Shown piece after piece: positions 47,414 to 55,215 of a stretch of 64,000 nucleotides of DNA. Within the stretch, counting starts at the first letter, position 1. Every line of letters starts with the position of its first letter. The notes under the pieces are model-generated. The model did no database searches. It was not told the DNA's origin and worked only from the letters and a program-made list of their open reading frames with translations. This DNA is from Lewinellaceae bacterium (GTDB taxonomy: Bacteria > Bacteroidota > Bacteroidia > Chitinophagales > Saprospiraceae). The stretch spans positions 3,396,501 to 3,460,500 of the forward strand of contig JACJYK010000001.1 of assembly GCA_020636135.1 (NCBI GenBank). The letters are read 5' to 3'. Made by a program: the position numbers and the translations under genes.

Positions 47414-48568
47414 ATGAAGAGCAATCACACCATCGGACCGGTTGAATTATTGATCCTGCAGGGATCTCCCTTTTGCAACATCAATTGTAAGTATTGCTAC
47501 TTGCCGGACCGGATGAATAAGCGCCGGATGGCTCGTGAGACGGTCGAGAAAACCATCGACCGGTTGATGGCAGATCACTTATTCGGTACCGAGGTCAGTG
47601 TAGTATGGCATGCCGGAGAACCACTGGCTGTTCCACTCGCCTACTACCAGGAATTATTTCCGCTGATCCGTGAAAGGATTCCTGCCGCCGTACGGGTGAA
47701 TCACCACATCCAAACCAATGCCATGCTTTTAAATGACGAATGGTGTGCGTTCATCAAAGAAAATCAAATCCACGTAGGTATCAGTGTGGATGGACCTCAA
47801 TTCCTTAATGATATCAACCGGCTGACCCGTTCCGGGAAAAGTACTTTCAGCAAGGTCATGGAAGGTATTGCCTACCTGAACGCCCACGACATCAACTACC
47901 ACGCCATTGCCGTGATCACCCAGGAAGCCATGCACCACCCGGATGAGATCTATTCCTTCTTTAAAGATCTGGGTGTCACCAAACTGGGTCTGAACATAGA
48001 AGAAATAGAAGGCATTCACACCCACTCGTCGCTGTCCATGGATGATACCGCCCTTGAGCTGGTGGCACAGTTCTATAAGAAACTCTATGAGCGGCAACTG
48101 GAGGATGACCAGCCCCTGCATATACGTGAACTGGATGACGCAAAACGCAAATTACTGGCTATACCACTGGATTATTTTTCACTGCACGGCACGACCCAGC
48201 AGAATAACCCCTGTCAAATCGTCTCAGTGGACATCGACGGGAATTTCTCTACGTTTTCTCCCGAATTGCTGGGACAAAAGGATGACGGCTACCAGAATTT
48301 CATTTTAGGCAACGTGCATGAGACTGGCTTCCGTGAGGCACTGAATAGTGCACTTTTTAAAAAATGGTTTGGTGAGATTATGCTCGGCATCCGCAATTGT
48401 GAAGAAAAGTGTCCCTATTTTTCTTTCTGCGGCGGTGGTGTACCGGCCAATAAATATTATGAAAATGCTTCCTTCGAGAGTACCGAGACCATCCAATGCA
48501 AATACAGCATCCAGACACCGCTGGAAATAATCACCTCCCGCCTGGAAGAAGCGCTTCATCCATCCTGA
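47414..48568 (+). CDS. grrM: Radical SAM/SPASM cyclophane-forming peptide maturase (GrrM/OscB type)
   Basis: The 384-residue enzyme carries the radical SAM cluster motif CxxxCxxC in FCNINCKYCYLPDR (Cys21, Cys25, Cys28). Next come VSVVWHAGEPLAVPLAYY, then a SPASM-type C-terminus with Cys267, Cys329, Cys333, Cys339 and Cys362 (CEEKCPYFSFCGGGVPANKY, SFESTETIQCKY). The strings SPFCNINCKYCYLPDR, GNFSTFSPELLG and FCGGGVPANKYYEN match the GRRM-system maturases. Known members join an aromatic side chain to the beta carbon of the residue two positions on, using AdoMet. Its substrate here is the W-x-N precursor 44 bases upstream. Confidence 0.9.
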   Translation: MKSNHTIGPVELLILQGSPFCNINCKYCYLPDRMNKRRMARETVEKTIDRLMADHLFGTEVSVVWHAGEPLAVPLAYYQELFPLIRERIPAAVRVNHHIQTNAMLLNDEWCAFIKENQIHVGISVDGPQFLNDINRLTRSGKSTFSKVMEGIAYLNAHDINYHAIAVITQEAMHHPDEIYSFFKDLGVTKLGLNIEEIEGIHTHSSLSMDDTALELVAQFYKKLYERQLEDDQPLHIRELDDAKRKLLAIPLDYFSLHGTTQQNNPCQIVSVDIDGNFSTFSPELLGQKDDGYQNFILGNVHETGFREALNSALFKKWFGEIMLGIRNCEEKCPYFSFCGGGVPANKYYENASFESTETIQCKYSIQTPLEIITSRLEEALHPS

Positions 48569-48871
48569 CATCCCGCTTCTCCTACCCTTTGGTCATTTCG
48601 TCTCCGGAATCGGCGTTTTCGTCTCTATTCCGAATGGTTCACTTTCAGGGCTAAAAAAAGCAGTGTATTTTGGACATTGATCGCTCAGGATCTACAGACC
48701 ACTGAAGCAATAAGATCAAAATCCGGAACAACCATTTTCTATAGGTATACCTGTAGATTCTATTTGGAAAAAATGAGGGTATCCTGTTATTGGCGATAAT
48801 ACCTGTTAACCCCAACTTTGTCCTGTTAAGGGTAAAGTATTGTCCTGAAGCAATAAAAACCGGAGAAATCC
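48569..48871. promoter_or_regulatory. Regulatory region before the response regulator: palindrome and three direct repeats
   Basis: In this 303-base gap, CTATAGGTATACCTGTAG (48739-48756) is an 18-base palindrome with one mismatched pair. CCTGTTA then repeats at 48783-48789, 48802-48808 and 48822-48828, spaced 19 and 20 bases apart (about two helical turns), ending 43 bases before the response-regulator start. The right half of the palindrome (CCTGTAG) is a near match to the repeats. Likely binding sites for a dimeric regulator, perhaps the product of 48872 itself. Confidence 0.55.
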
Positions 48872-49525
48872 ATGAAAAACAATACCATTCGCATTGCCCT
48901 GGTCGATGATCACCAAATCATTTTGGACAGTTTGAGCTTGCTGTTTAATATGATCGAAGGTGTTGAAGTAATAGCAACGTTTAATGATCCGCGACAGGTG
49001 GTTGAAGGACTTAAGAAGGAGCAGCCAGATATCCTGATCACTGACTTTTCCATGCCGTATATGAATGGTGTACAACTCACGTTGCAGGTGAAGGATGCCT
49101 ATCCGGAACTTAAAGTTATTATGCTCACGGTTGCAGACCAGGGCGATGCCGTCCAGGATGCTTACCGCGCCGGAGTCTCCGGCTATGTCATGAAAAAAGC
49201 AGACCGCAAGGAACTGGAACTGGCGGTAAAAATGGTTGCCGGTGGCCAGATGTACTTCAATCAGGAAGTCATGAAGTCCCTGCTCACCCAGCCTTCCACC
49301 CACCACCAGGATCTGCATGCAGAAGAAAAGCTGAGCCAGCTGACCAAACGGGAACTGGAGATCATACAGCTGATCGCCCAGGAAATGTCCAGTGTAGAGA
49401 TCGCGGAGAAACTATTCATATCCGTAGGCACCGTCGAGACGCACCGGCACAACATCATGCGAAAACTGGATGTCAAAAACGTCATCGGTGTCATCAAATT
49501 TGCCATCAAGTATGGTCTGGTTTAG
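48872..49525 (+). CDS. NarL/LuxR-type response regulator
   Basis: The 217-residue regulator has a receiver domain (1-125) with the acidic pair Asp12-Asp13, phosphoacceptor Asp58 (LITDFSMPY), Thr in MLTVADQ and Lys in VMKKADRK. The GerE/LuxR HTH is at about 148-213 (LTKRELEIIQLIAQEMSSVE, IAEKLFISVGTVETHR). Its gene overlaps the kinase gene start (49512). The direct repeats upstream suggest autoregulation. Being next to the RiPP genes, it may control them. Confidence 0.93.
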   Translation: MKNNTIRIALVDDHQIILDSLSLLFNMIEGVEVIATFNDPRQVVEGLKKEQPDILITDFSMPYMNGVQLTLQVKDAYPELKVIMLTVADQGDAVQDAYRAGVSGYVMKKADRKELELAVKMVAGGQMYFNQEVMKSLLTQPSTHHQDLHAEEKLSQLTKRELEIIQLIAQEMSSVEIAEKLFISVGTVETHRHNIMRKLDVKNVIGVIKFAIKYGLV

Positions 49526-51350
49526 ACATTTGATAACGCGGATCACCCTGGGGTTAATGGTGATCACCTCTGCCCATACTTATGGAACAAGTCAGAGTAA
49601 CGCCTACCTGGATTCTCTGGCCAGGTTATGTGATACTCAGGCGGATCAATTGGCTAATGGTTTGGATACGACCTACATCTGGAACCTGAATCGTACGGTG
49701 GAACAAATGGCTTACAGCCGGGATAACCGGATGAACGATTACATTCAGCGATTTGCCGATTACACCAAACAGTTTACTTCTCCGCTGGCTACCGGTTTAT
49801 ACCTGCGCGCAAGGGCCAGGATTGAAGACCGCTCCGGACTGTTTAACGCCGCACTGGACGACTATACAGTGGCCATAGATAGTTTGAAAATTGCGAAAAT
49901 AGACCCCGGAGAATTAGCCATGACCTACGTCCACATGGCGTTTCTGATCAGTAATTCGGGCTCGCCGGATCAATGCATCAAAATACTGGAGCAGGCCAGA
50001 CCGTATGCGGAAGCATCCGACTATGCCCTACCCTTGTACTATATCCTCGATTATTTAGGAGACTATAATTATTACAGTGCTTTTCAGGTTGAAGACTATC
50101 CGAAAGCATTGGGCTATTACGAACAAGCCAAAAAGCTGATCGAAAAAGATCGTTTGGAAGGAAAACGTGCGGATAATTATGCCGGCCTGGCCAACGTGTA
50201 TTACCGACTGAAAAACAATAAGCTTGCCGACCACTACTGGCATCTGGCTGATTCGCTGGCCCAGGCGGAAGGCAATGTCAATTACCGGTATGGACTCTAT
50301 ATTGACAAATCAGAAATTCTGCTGGACCAGGGAAAGGATGATGATGCGATTGATCTGGCACAAAACGCTTATGTATTTGCGAAAGAGACAGGTTGGCCGG
50401 AATTAATTGCACGATCAGAAAATCAACTTTATTGGACTTATCGTTCGACAGGAAATTTTGAGAAAGCGCTGGATTATTTCGAAAAATATTCCAACACCCA
50501 GGATAGCATGAATAAACAGGAATTATTGAACCGCTATTCGGAACTGGAGGCAAAATACAATAATGAAAAAAATGCGCAGCTGATCACGGAACTCAACAAT
50601 AAGAACCTTAAACAAACCCGTAATTTTCTGGTAGGCATTCTTATTCTCAGTTTTATCCTGGTGAGTATAGCTTACTGGGCCAATGTCCGGCTGCGGGAGA
50701 AAAATAAATTATTATTAGCCAAAAACAAAGAGATCCTGGAGGCCCAGATTAAAGGTCAGACGATGGAAAGACAACGGGTAGCTTCGGAACTTCATGACAA
50801 CCTGAATACCAAGGTGGCAGCCATCCGGTGGCAATTGCAGGCCTTAGAAGATTCTTCAGATGAAAAAAATCAAAAAATCATCACCAATTCTCTGAAGCTG
50901 ATCAATGATGTTTACAGCGATATCCGATTTATTTCCCATAATCTGATGCCGGATGAAATCGAGTCCATTGGCATCATCCCTGCCCTATCCAATCTGATCA
51001 ACCAGCTCAATAGCAGTAACCGGGTAGCATTTAATCTGATCGCCGATATTGATGAATTTAAATTGCCTCAGGGTTATACTTATCCGGTCTACAACATCAC
51101 CTTTGAGCTGATCAATAATGTGCTGAAACATGCCAACGCCGACCATGCCTGGATCAGCCTGTCGAAAACGGATAAGGAGGTGGTCATTACGGTAAAGGAT
51201 GACGGTAAAGGATTTCAGATGAACGAAGCGAACGGCGGTGTAGGCTTAAAGAATGTACGATCCAGGGTAGAGCATCTTAATGGTACCATCAACATAACCA
51301 GTTCTCCCGGTCAAGGCACCAAATCTACGATACAAATCCCGATATCTTAA
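49512..51350 (+). CDS. TPR-containing sensor histidine kinase
   Basis: I place the start at ATG 49512 (MVWFRHLITRITLGLMV), giving about 612 residues; an upstream ATG at 49470 would overlap the regulator by 56 bases. The protein has a signal/anchor, TPR-type repeats in the periplasm (about 65-330, e.g. YPKALGYYEQAKKLIEKD), a membrane helix near 380 (FLVGILILSFILVSIAYW), and a HisKA_3 dimerisation helix with phosphoacceptor His428 (RQRVASELHDNLNTKV). The GHKL ATPase holds NVLKHANADHAW and DDGKGFQMNE, then GVGLKNVRSR. It pairs with the regulator encoded just before. Confidence 0.92.
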   Translation: MVWFRHLITRITLGLMVITSAHTYGTSQSNAYLDSLARLCDTQADQLANGLDTTYIWNLNRTVEQMAYSRDNRMNDYIQRFADYTKQFTSPLATGLYLRARARIEDRSGLFNAALDDYTVAIDSLKIAKIDPGELAMTYVHMAFLISNSGSPDQCIKILEQARPYAEASDYALPLYYILDYLGDYNYYSAFQVEDYPKALGYYEQAKKLIEKDRLEGKRADNYAGLANVYYRLKNNKLADHYWHLADSLAQAEGNVNYRYGLYIDKSEILLDQGKDDDAIDLAQNAYVFAKETGWPELIARSENQLYWTYRSTGNFEKALDYFEKYSNTQDSMNKQELLNRYSELEAKYNNEKNAQLITELNNKNLKQTRNFLVGILILSFILVSIAYWANVRLREKNKLLLAKNKEILEAQIKGQTMERQRVASELHDNLNTKVAAIRWQLQALEDSSDEKNQKIITNSLKLINDVYSDIRFISHNLMPDEIESIGIIPALSNLINQLNSSNRVAFNLIADIDEFKLPQGYTYPVYNITFELINNVLKHANADHAWISLSKTDKEVVITVKDDGKGFQMNEANGGVGLKNVRSRVEHLNGTINITSSPGQGTKSTIQIPIS

Positions 51351-51619
51351 GTGTTTCCATTCCACCGTTTGAGACCAGGCAATGTGGTCTGAGCCAATTG
51401 TTCTGCTGAATTCCGATCAATACCCATCTTGACGGCAATCGCAACGTTTTTTGCTATTTTCTCCCCGAGGGTAATGCCTGCGTCGGTAAATGCTCCATTC
51501 TGGTAACAATAACGGCAGTAATCTGCACTGGCCGTACCATCTGCTTCCTTACCGCGATCTTCTGGTCGATGCAAGGGCATACCACAGGACTGACAAATGC
51601 TAGCTGAATCTGTTTTCAT
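51347..51619 (-). CDS. Small zinc-ribbon protein (PF12674-like)
   Basis: The 90-residue protein opens CQSCGMPLHRPEDRG, then YCRYCYQNGAFTD. These give four Cys in two CxxC pairs, the putative zinc-ribbon domain family that often occurs alone in bacteria. The function is unknown; binding to another protein or nucleic acid is typical of the fold. It is convergent with the histidine kinase gene, the stops sharing TTAA (51347-51350). Confidence 0.8.
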   Translation of the reverse strand: MKTDSASICQSCGMPLHRPEDRGKEADGTASADYCRYCYQNGAFTDAGITLGEKIAKNVAIAVKMGIDRNSAEQLAQTTLPGLKRWNGNT

Positions 51620-51691
51620 AGATAACGTGGTTCTCTTTTATGGAACAATTTCTTTTCGGAATAAGTTGGCCTGCATTTATTTCTTCTCTGT

Positions 51692-53179
51692 TTACAAATG
51701 CGGATAAATATTCCGTCCGTTGTGCTTATCGACCGGCATGGGCGCGCCGACCTGGAGCAAATATTCGTGCAGTGTTTTCATCAGCTGGGTGGTAATCTCC
51801 GCCGATGCCATCATGAGGTCATTGGTCTCGCCTACGTCATTCTGCAGGTCAAATACCATGGCCCGCTGACGATCATAATCATAAATCAATTTGTACCGGT
51901 GGTAACGGATGGCGCTGAATGGGCCAATGATGCCCGGATACTGATCCCGGATGCTTTTCGATGCCCAGTAATGCGGAAAATGCCAGATCAGAGCCCGGTC
52001 CTTTATATTTCCGGTCCGGAAAAAGAGGGGTGTCAGGTCTACCCCATCGATCAGGCGGGGTGTCTGGTCTGCCAAACCCGCCACAGAAAGGAAGGTGGGC
52101 ATAAAGTCGTCGGTGATCACCGGGACGTCAGATTTTGTCTTGGACTTGATTCTACCCTTCCAGGCAACCAGCATGGGTACGCGAATACCTCCTTCCCGAT
52201 TGGTTCCTTTACCGTAGGCCAACGGATAATTCGTGGTCGGCGGACCGGCATGCGTCGCCAGGCCTCCGTTATCGCTCATAAATACGATCAGGGTATTATC
52301 GAGCTGTCCATCCCGCTCCAGCGCGTCCAGGATCTTACCCAGGCTGGCATCCATGCTTTCGACCATAGTTGCATAAGCTTGTTGCGCCCGGTTGTGGATC
52401 GTATCTACATAAGGAGCAAGCCGCGTAGTATCCCCCTGGATCGGCGTATGCAGAGCATAATGGGCCATATTCATAAAAAAGGGTTTGCCGGTAGCGCTGA
52501 CCGAATCGATCAATTGAACCGCATGAACGGTCAATGCGTCGTTCAGGTACAGCTTCTCAGCAGCTTCCTTGGAAAGGCCCGGCACATGGTGATCGTTATC
52601 CGGAGCACCGTAGGGTGGATAATAGCTGGCCGGGTGTCCTGCGTCAGTACCTCCGACGTTGATGTCAAACCCCAGGTTGCGGGGATCTGCCCCCGGTGTG
52701 CCTGCGCGGCCAAAGTGTGCCTTACCGATGTGGATATTCACATATCCGGCTTGTTTTAACAGTTTTGGCAGGGTCACATCATTGGGACCGAGGCCGTCAA
52801 TTTTCCATTCAGGTGGTAACCCCCAACGGGTATGTTCCGTCGAGTCATTATTTTCCCCGGGTATCCAGTTGGTAATGTGGGAGCGGGCCGGATTCATGCC
52901 CGTCAGAATGCTGGTCCGCGTTGGAGAGCAAACCGGGCTGGAGCTGTATGCCTGGGTAAACTGCATGCCCATGTCGCGCAGGCGCTGCATATTGGGGGTA
53001 TGAAAATACCGGTTATTATCAGTGACCAGATCGGCGAAGGGAACACTGGTGTCTGTCCAGCCCATATCATCGACCAGAAACAATAAGATATTCGGCTTCC
53101 GGTTATCCTCAGGTTTCGGGTTGCAGTTTATAGTAGTAAATAAGGCAATAAGGAGTATAAGCCAGGAACTGCGCTGCAT
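51692..53179 (-). CDS. Sulfatase (S1 family), lipoprotein
   Basis: The 495-residue enzyme has a lipoprotein signal (ALFTTINC, Cys19). It carries the formylglycine signature CSPTR at 84-88, SILTGMNPARSHITNW after it, and metal ligands Asp37-Asp38 (LFLVDDMGWTD). GKAHFGRAG and VFMSDNGGLATHAG complete the active site. It hydrolyses sulfate esters outside the cytosol. It is distinct in sequence from the sulfatase at 25558, which has GRYAWR after the signature. The substrate is unknown. Confidence 0.92.
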   Translation of the reverse strand: MQRSSWLILLIALFTTINCNPKPEDNRKPNILLFLVDDMGWTDTSVPFADLVTDNNRYFHTPNMQRLRDMGMQFTQAYSSSPVCSPTRTSILTGMNPARSHITNWIPGENNDSTEHTRWGLPPEWKIDGLGPNDVTLPKLLKQAGYVNIHIGKAHFGRAGTPGADPRNLGFDINVGGTDAGHPASYYPPYGAPDNDHHVPGLSKEAAEKLYLNDALTVHAVQLIDSVSATGKPFFMNMAHYALHTPIQGDTTRLAPYVDTIHNRAQQAYATMVESMDASLGKILDALERDGQLDNTLIVFMSDNGGLATHAGPPTTNYPLAYGKGTNREGGIRVPMLVAWKGRIKSKTKSDVPVITDDFMPTFLSVAGLADQTPRLIDGVDLTPLFFRTGNIKDRALIWHFPHYWASKSIRDQYPGIIGPFSAIRYHRYKLIYDYDRQRAMVFDLQNDVGETNDLMMASAEITTQLMKTLHEYLLQVGAPMPVDKHNGRNIYPHL

Positions 53180-53328
53180 GCTTCACGATTTGATTCCGGC
53201 AGTTAATATAACCCAATTCCGGGAAAGCGATCTGAGGGGCCCGTAATTCATAATACTGGGTACGGATCGCCCCATGGTTTGCTACCAGTTCCAATCGCGG
53301 CAAAGTCTGACCCTGAATCATTATGAAA

Positions 53329-53345
53329 TTGTTATATGTTAACAA
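53329..53345. promoter_or_regulatory. Small inverted repeat upstream of the oxidoreductase operon
   Basis: TTGTTA and TAACAA (53329-53334, 53340-53345) frame five bases, within an AT-rich stretch that continues into TACTTTG, a near match to the Bacteroidota -7 box (TAnnTTTG). A promoter with an operator for the operon at 53419 is plausible. Confidence 0.4.
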
Positions 53346-53418
53346 TAAAATACTTTACTTTGCAACAGTCCTAATACGGTATTAACGATTAAATTCTTCA
53401 TTAAAGTTTTGTAGAACA

Positions 53419-55215
53419 ATGAAGCCTACCAATATCCAGGATCCGGAATATTTCCACAAAGTGGTAGACTGTCAATATGCCTGTCCGGCCCACACTCCCG
53501 TTCCGGAATACATCCGTCTGATTGCTGCTGAACGTTATTCGGACGCCTATATGATCAACTGGGAATCCAATGTATTTCCTGGTATTCTGGGGCGCACCTG
53601 TGACCGTCCCTGCGAGCCGGCCTGCCGCCGGGGCCGGGTAGAAGACGAGCCGGTAGCCATCTGCCGGCTTAAACGAGTGGCAGCCGATAATAAAGGCGAG
53701 GTAAAATCACGGATGCCACAAGCTCCCTCTACTAAAAACGGCAAAAAAATAGCCTTGATCGGTGGTGGACCGGCCTCACTTACCGTTGCCCGCGACCTGG
53801 CCCCCTTGGGGTACGAGATTCACCTCTACGATGAGTGGAACAAAGGCGGGGGAATGATGCGGACGCAGATACCTTCTTTCCGCCTGCCGGTAGAAGTGCT
53901 GGACGAAGAAGTCAATTACATCCTGGATATGGGCATCCATACCCATTTCAACACCTTTGTTCAATCCATGCGCTCGGTTGTGGAGCAGGATTACGATGCC
54001 ATTTTTGTAGGCACCGGTGCTCCCAAAGGCCGTGATCTGGAATTACCCGGACGCGCAGAGGCCGGGAAGCGGGTCCATATCGGAATTGAATGGCTGGCAA
54101 GTGTAGCTTTTGAACACACCAAATCCATTGGTAAAAAAGTAATCATCCTTGGCGGAGGAAATACAGCCATGGACTGTTGCCGAACTTCCCGTCGTCTGGG
54201 AGGCGAAGAGGTCACGGTCGTCGTGCGGAGCCCCTTCAACACGATGAAAGCCTCACCCTGGGAGATCGAAGATGCCCAAAGAGAAGACATCCCGATTTAC
54301 AATAATATGCCCCCCAAAGAGTTTGTTATCGATAATGGCCAACTGAAAGGAGTCATCTTTGAAAAAGTGGAGGCGGTATTCGATGCCAAGGGAAAACGTT
54401 CACTGGTACCTACGGGAGAGCCCGATGTATTCATCGAAGCCGACGACGTGATCATTGCCATTGGCCAGGACAATGCATTTCCCTGGATCGAACGTGATCT
54501 GGGTATTGAATTCGGCAGGTGGGATCTGCCCGTTCTGAATAAAACCACCTTTCAGTCCACGCTTCCTAAAGTTTTCTTTGGGGGTGATGCAGCCTTTGGG
54601 CCGGAAAACGTGATCACGGCAGTTGCCCATGGACATCAGGCTGCCATATCCATCGATTTATTCTGCCGGGGAAAAGATTTATGGGAAAGGCCTGCCCCCA
54701 TGACGAACCTGATCAGTCAGAAGATGGGGATCCATGAATGGATGTATGACAGTGCCGTCGTTGCCGACGAGCGCTATGCAGTACCCCATGCCGATAAAAA
54801 GAAAACACTTAGCAACCGAAAAGTGGAAGTCGAGCTTGGTTTTGACCAGGTGCTGGGCTTTAAGGAAGCTCAGCGCTGTCTGAACTGCGATGTCCAGACA
54901 GTATTCAACACTTCCAGATGCATCGAATGTGATGCCTGCATGGATATCTGTCCTACCTCGTGCATCACATTCACCACCAATGGAAAAGAAGATGACCTGC
55001 GTGCCCGGCTGTTAGCACCGGCTGACAACGAATCGCAGGATCTTTATATCTCCGATATCCTGAAGACAGGACGGATCATGGTCAAAGACGAAAATGTATG
55101 CCTGCATTGTGGTCTTTGCGCCGAAAGATGTCCCACCGCCGCCTGGGATATGCAAAAATTCTTCTATAACGTAACAAAAGCAAGCTCAGAATGTCTGACG
55201 CCAGTTCACGCGTAA
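53419..55215 (+). CDS. GltD-like FAD/NAD(P) oxidoreductase with two C-terminal [4Fe-4S] sites
   Basis: The 598-residue flavoprotein has an N-terminal Cys-rich region (CQYACPAHTPVP, TCDRPCEPACRRGR) as in glutamate synthase small subunits. An FAD Rossmann motif (IGGGPAS, about 115-120) and an NAD(P) Rossmann motif (ILGGGNTAMDCCR) follow. Two 4Fe-4S ferredoxin motifs lie at the end: CIECDACMDICP (501-512) and CLHCGLCAERCP (561-572). Its 3' end overlaps the next gene by 25 bases. It likely passes electrons between NAD(P)H and the 2-oxoacid oxidoreductase, replacing a separate ferredoxin subunit. Confidence 0.9.
   Translation: MKPTNIQDPEYFHKVVDCQYACPAHTPVPEYIRLIAAERYSDAYMINWESNVFPGILGRTCDRPCEPACRRGRVEDEPVAICRLKRVAADNKGEVKSRMPQAPSTKNGKKIALIGGGPASLTVARDLAPLGYEIHLYDEWNKGGGMMRTQIPSFRLPVEVLDEEVNYILDMGIHTHFNTFVQSMRSVVEQDYDAIFVGTGAPKGRDLELPGRAEAGKRVHIGIEWLASVAFEHTKSIGKKVIILGGGNTAMDCCRTSRRLGGEEVTVVVRSPFNTMKASPWEIEDAQREDIPIYNNMPPKEFVIDNGQLKGVIFEKVEAVFDAKGKRSLVPTGEPDVFIEADDVIIAIGQDNAFPWIERDLGIEFGRWDLPVLNKTTFQSTLPKVFFGGDAAFGPENVITAVAHGHQAAISIDLFCRGKDLWERPAPMTNLISQKMGIHEWMYDSAVVADERYAVPHADKKKTLSNRKVEVELGFDQVLGFKEAQRCLNCDVQTVFNTSRCIECDACMDICPTSCITFTTNGKEDDLRARLLAPADNESQDLYISDILKTGRIMVKDENVCLHCGLCAERCPTAAWDMQKFFYNVTKASSECLTPVHA

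Noticed and set aside
51698..52759. 353-codon plus-strand ORF
   Set aside because: It lies antisense to a complete sulfatase and shows no domain.
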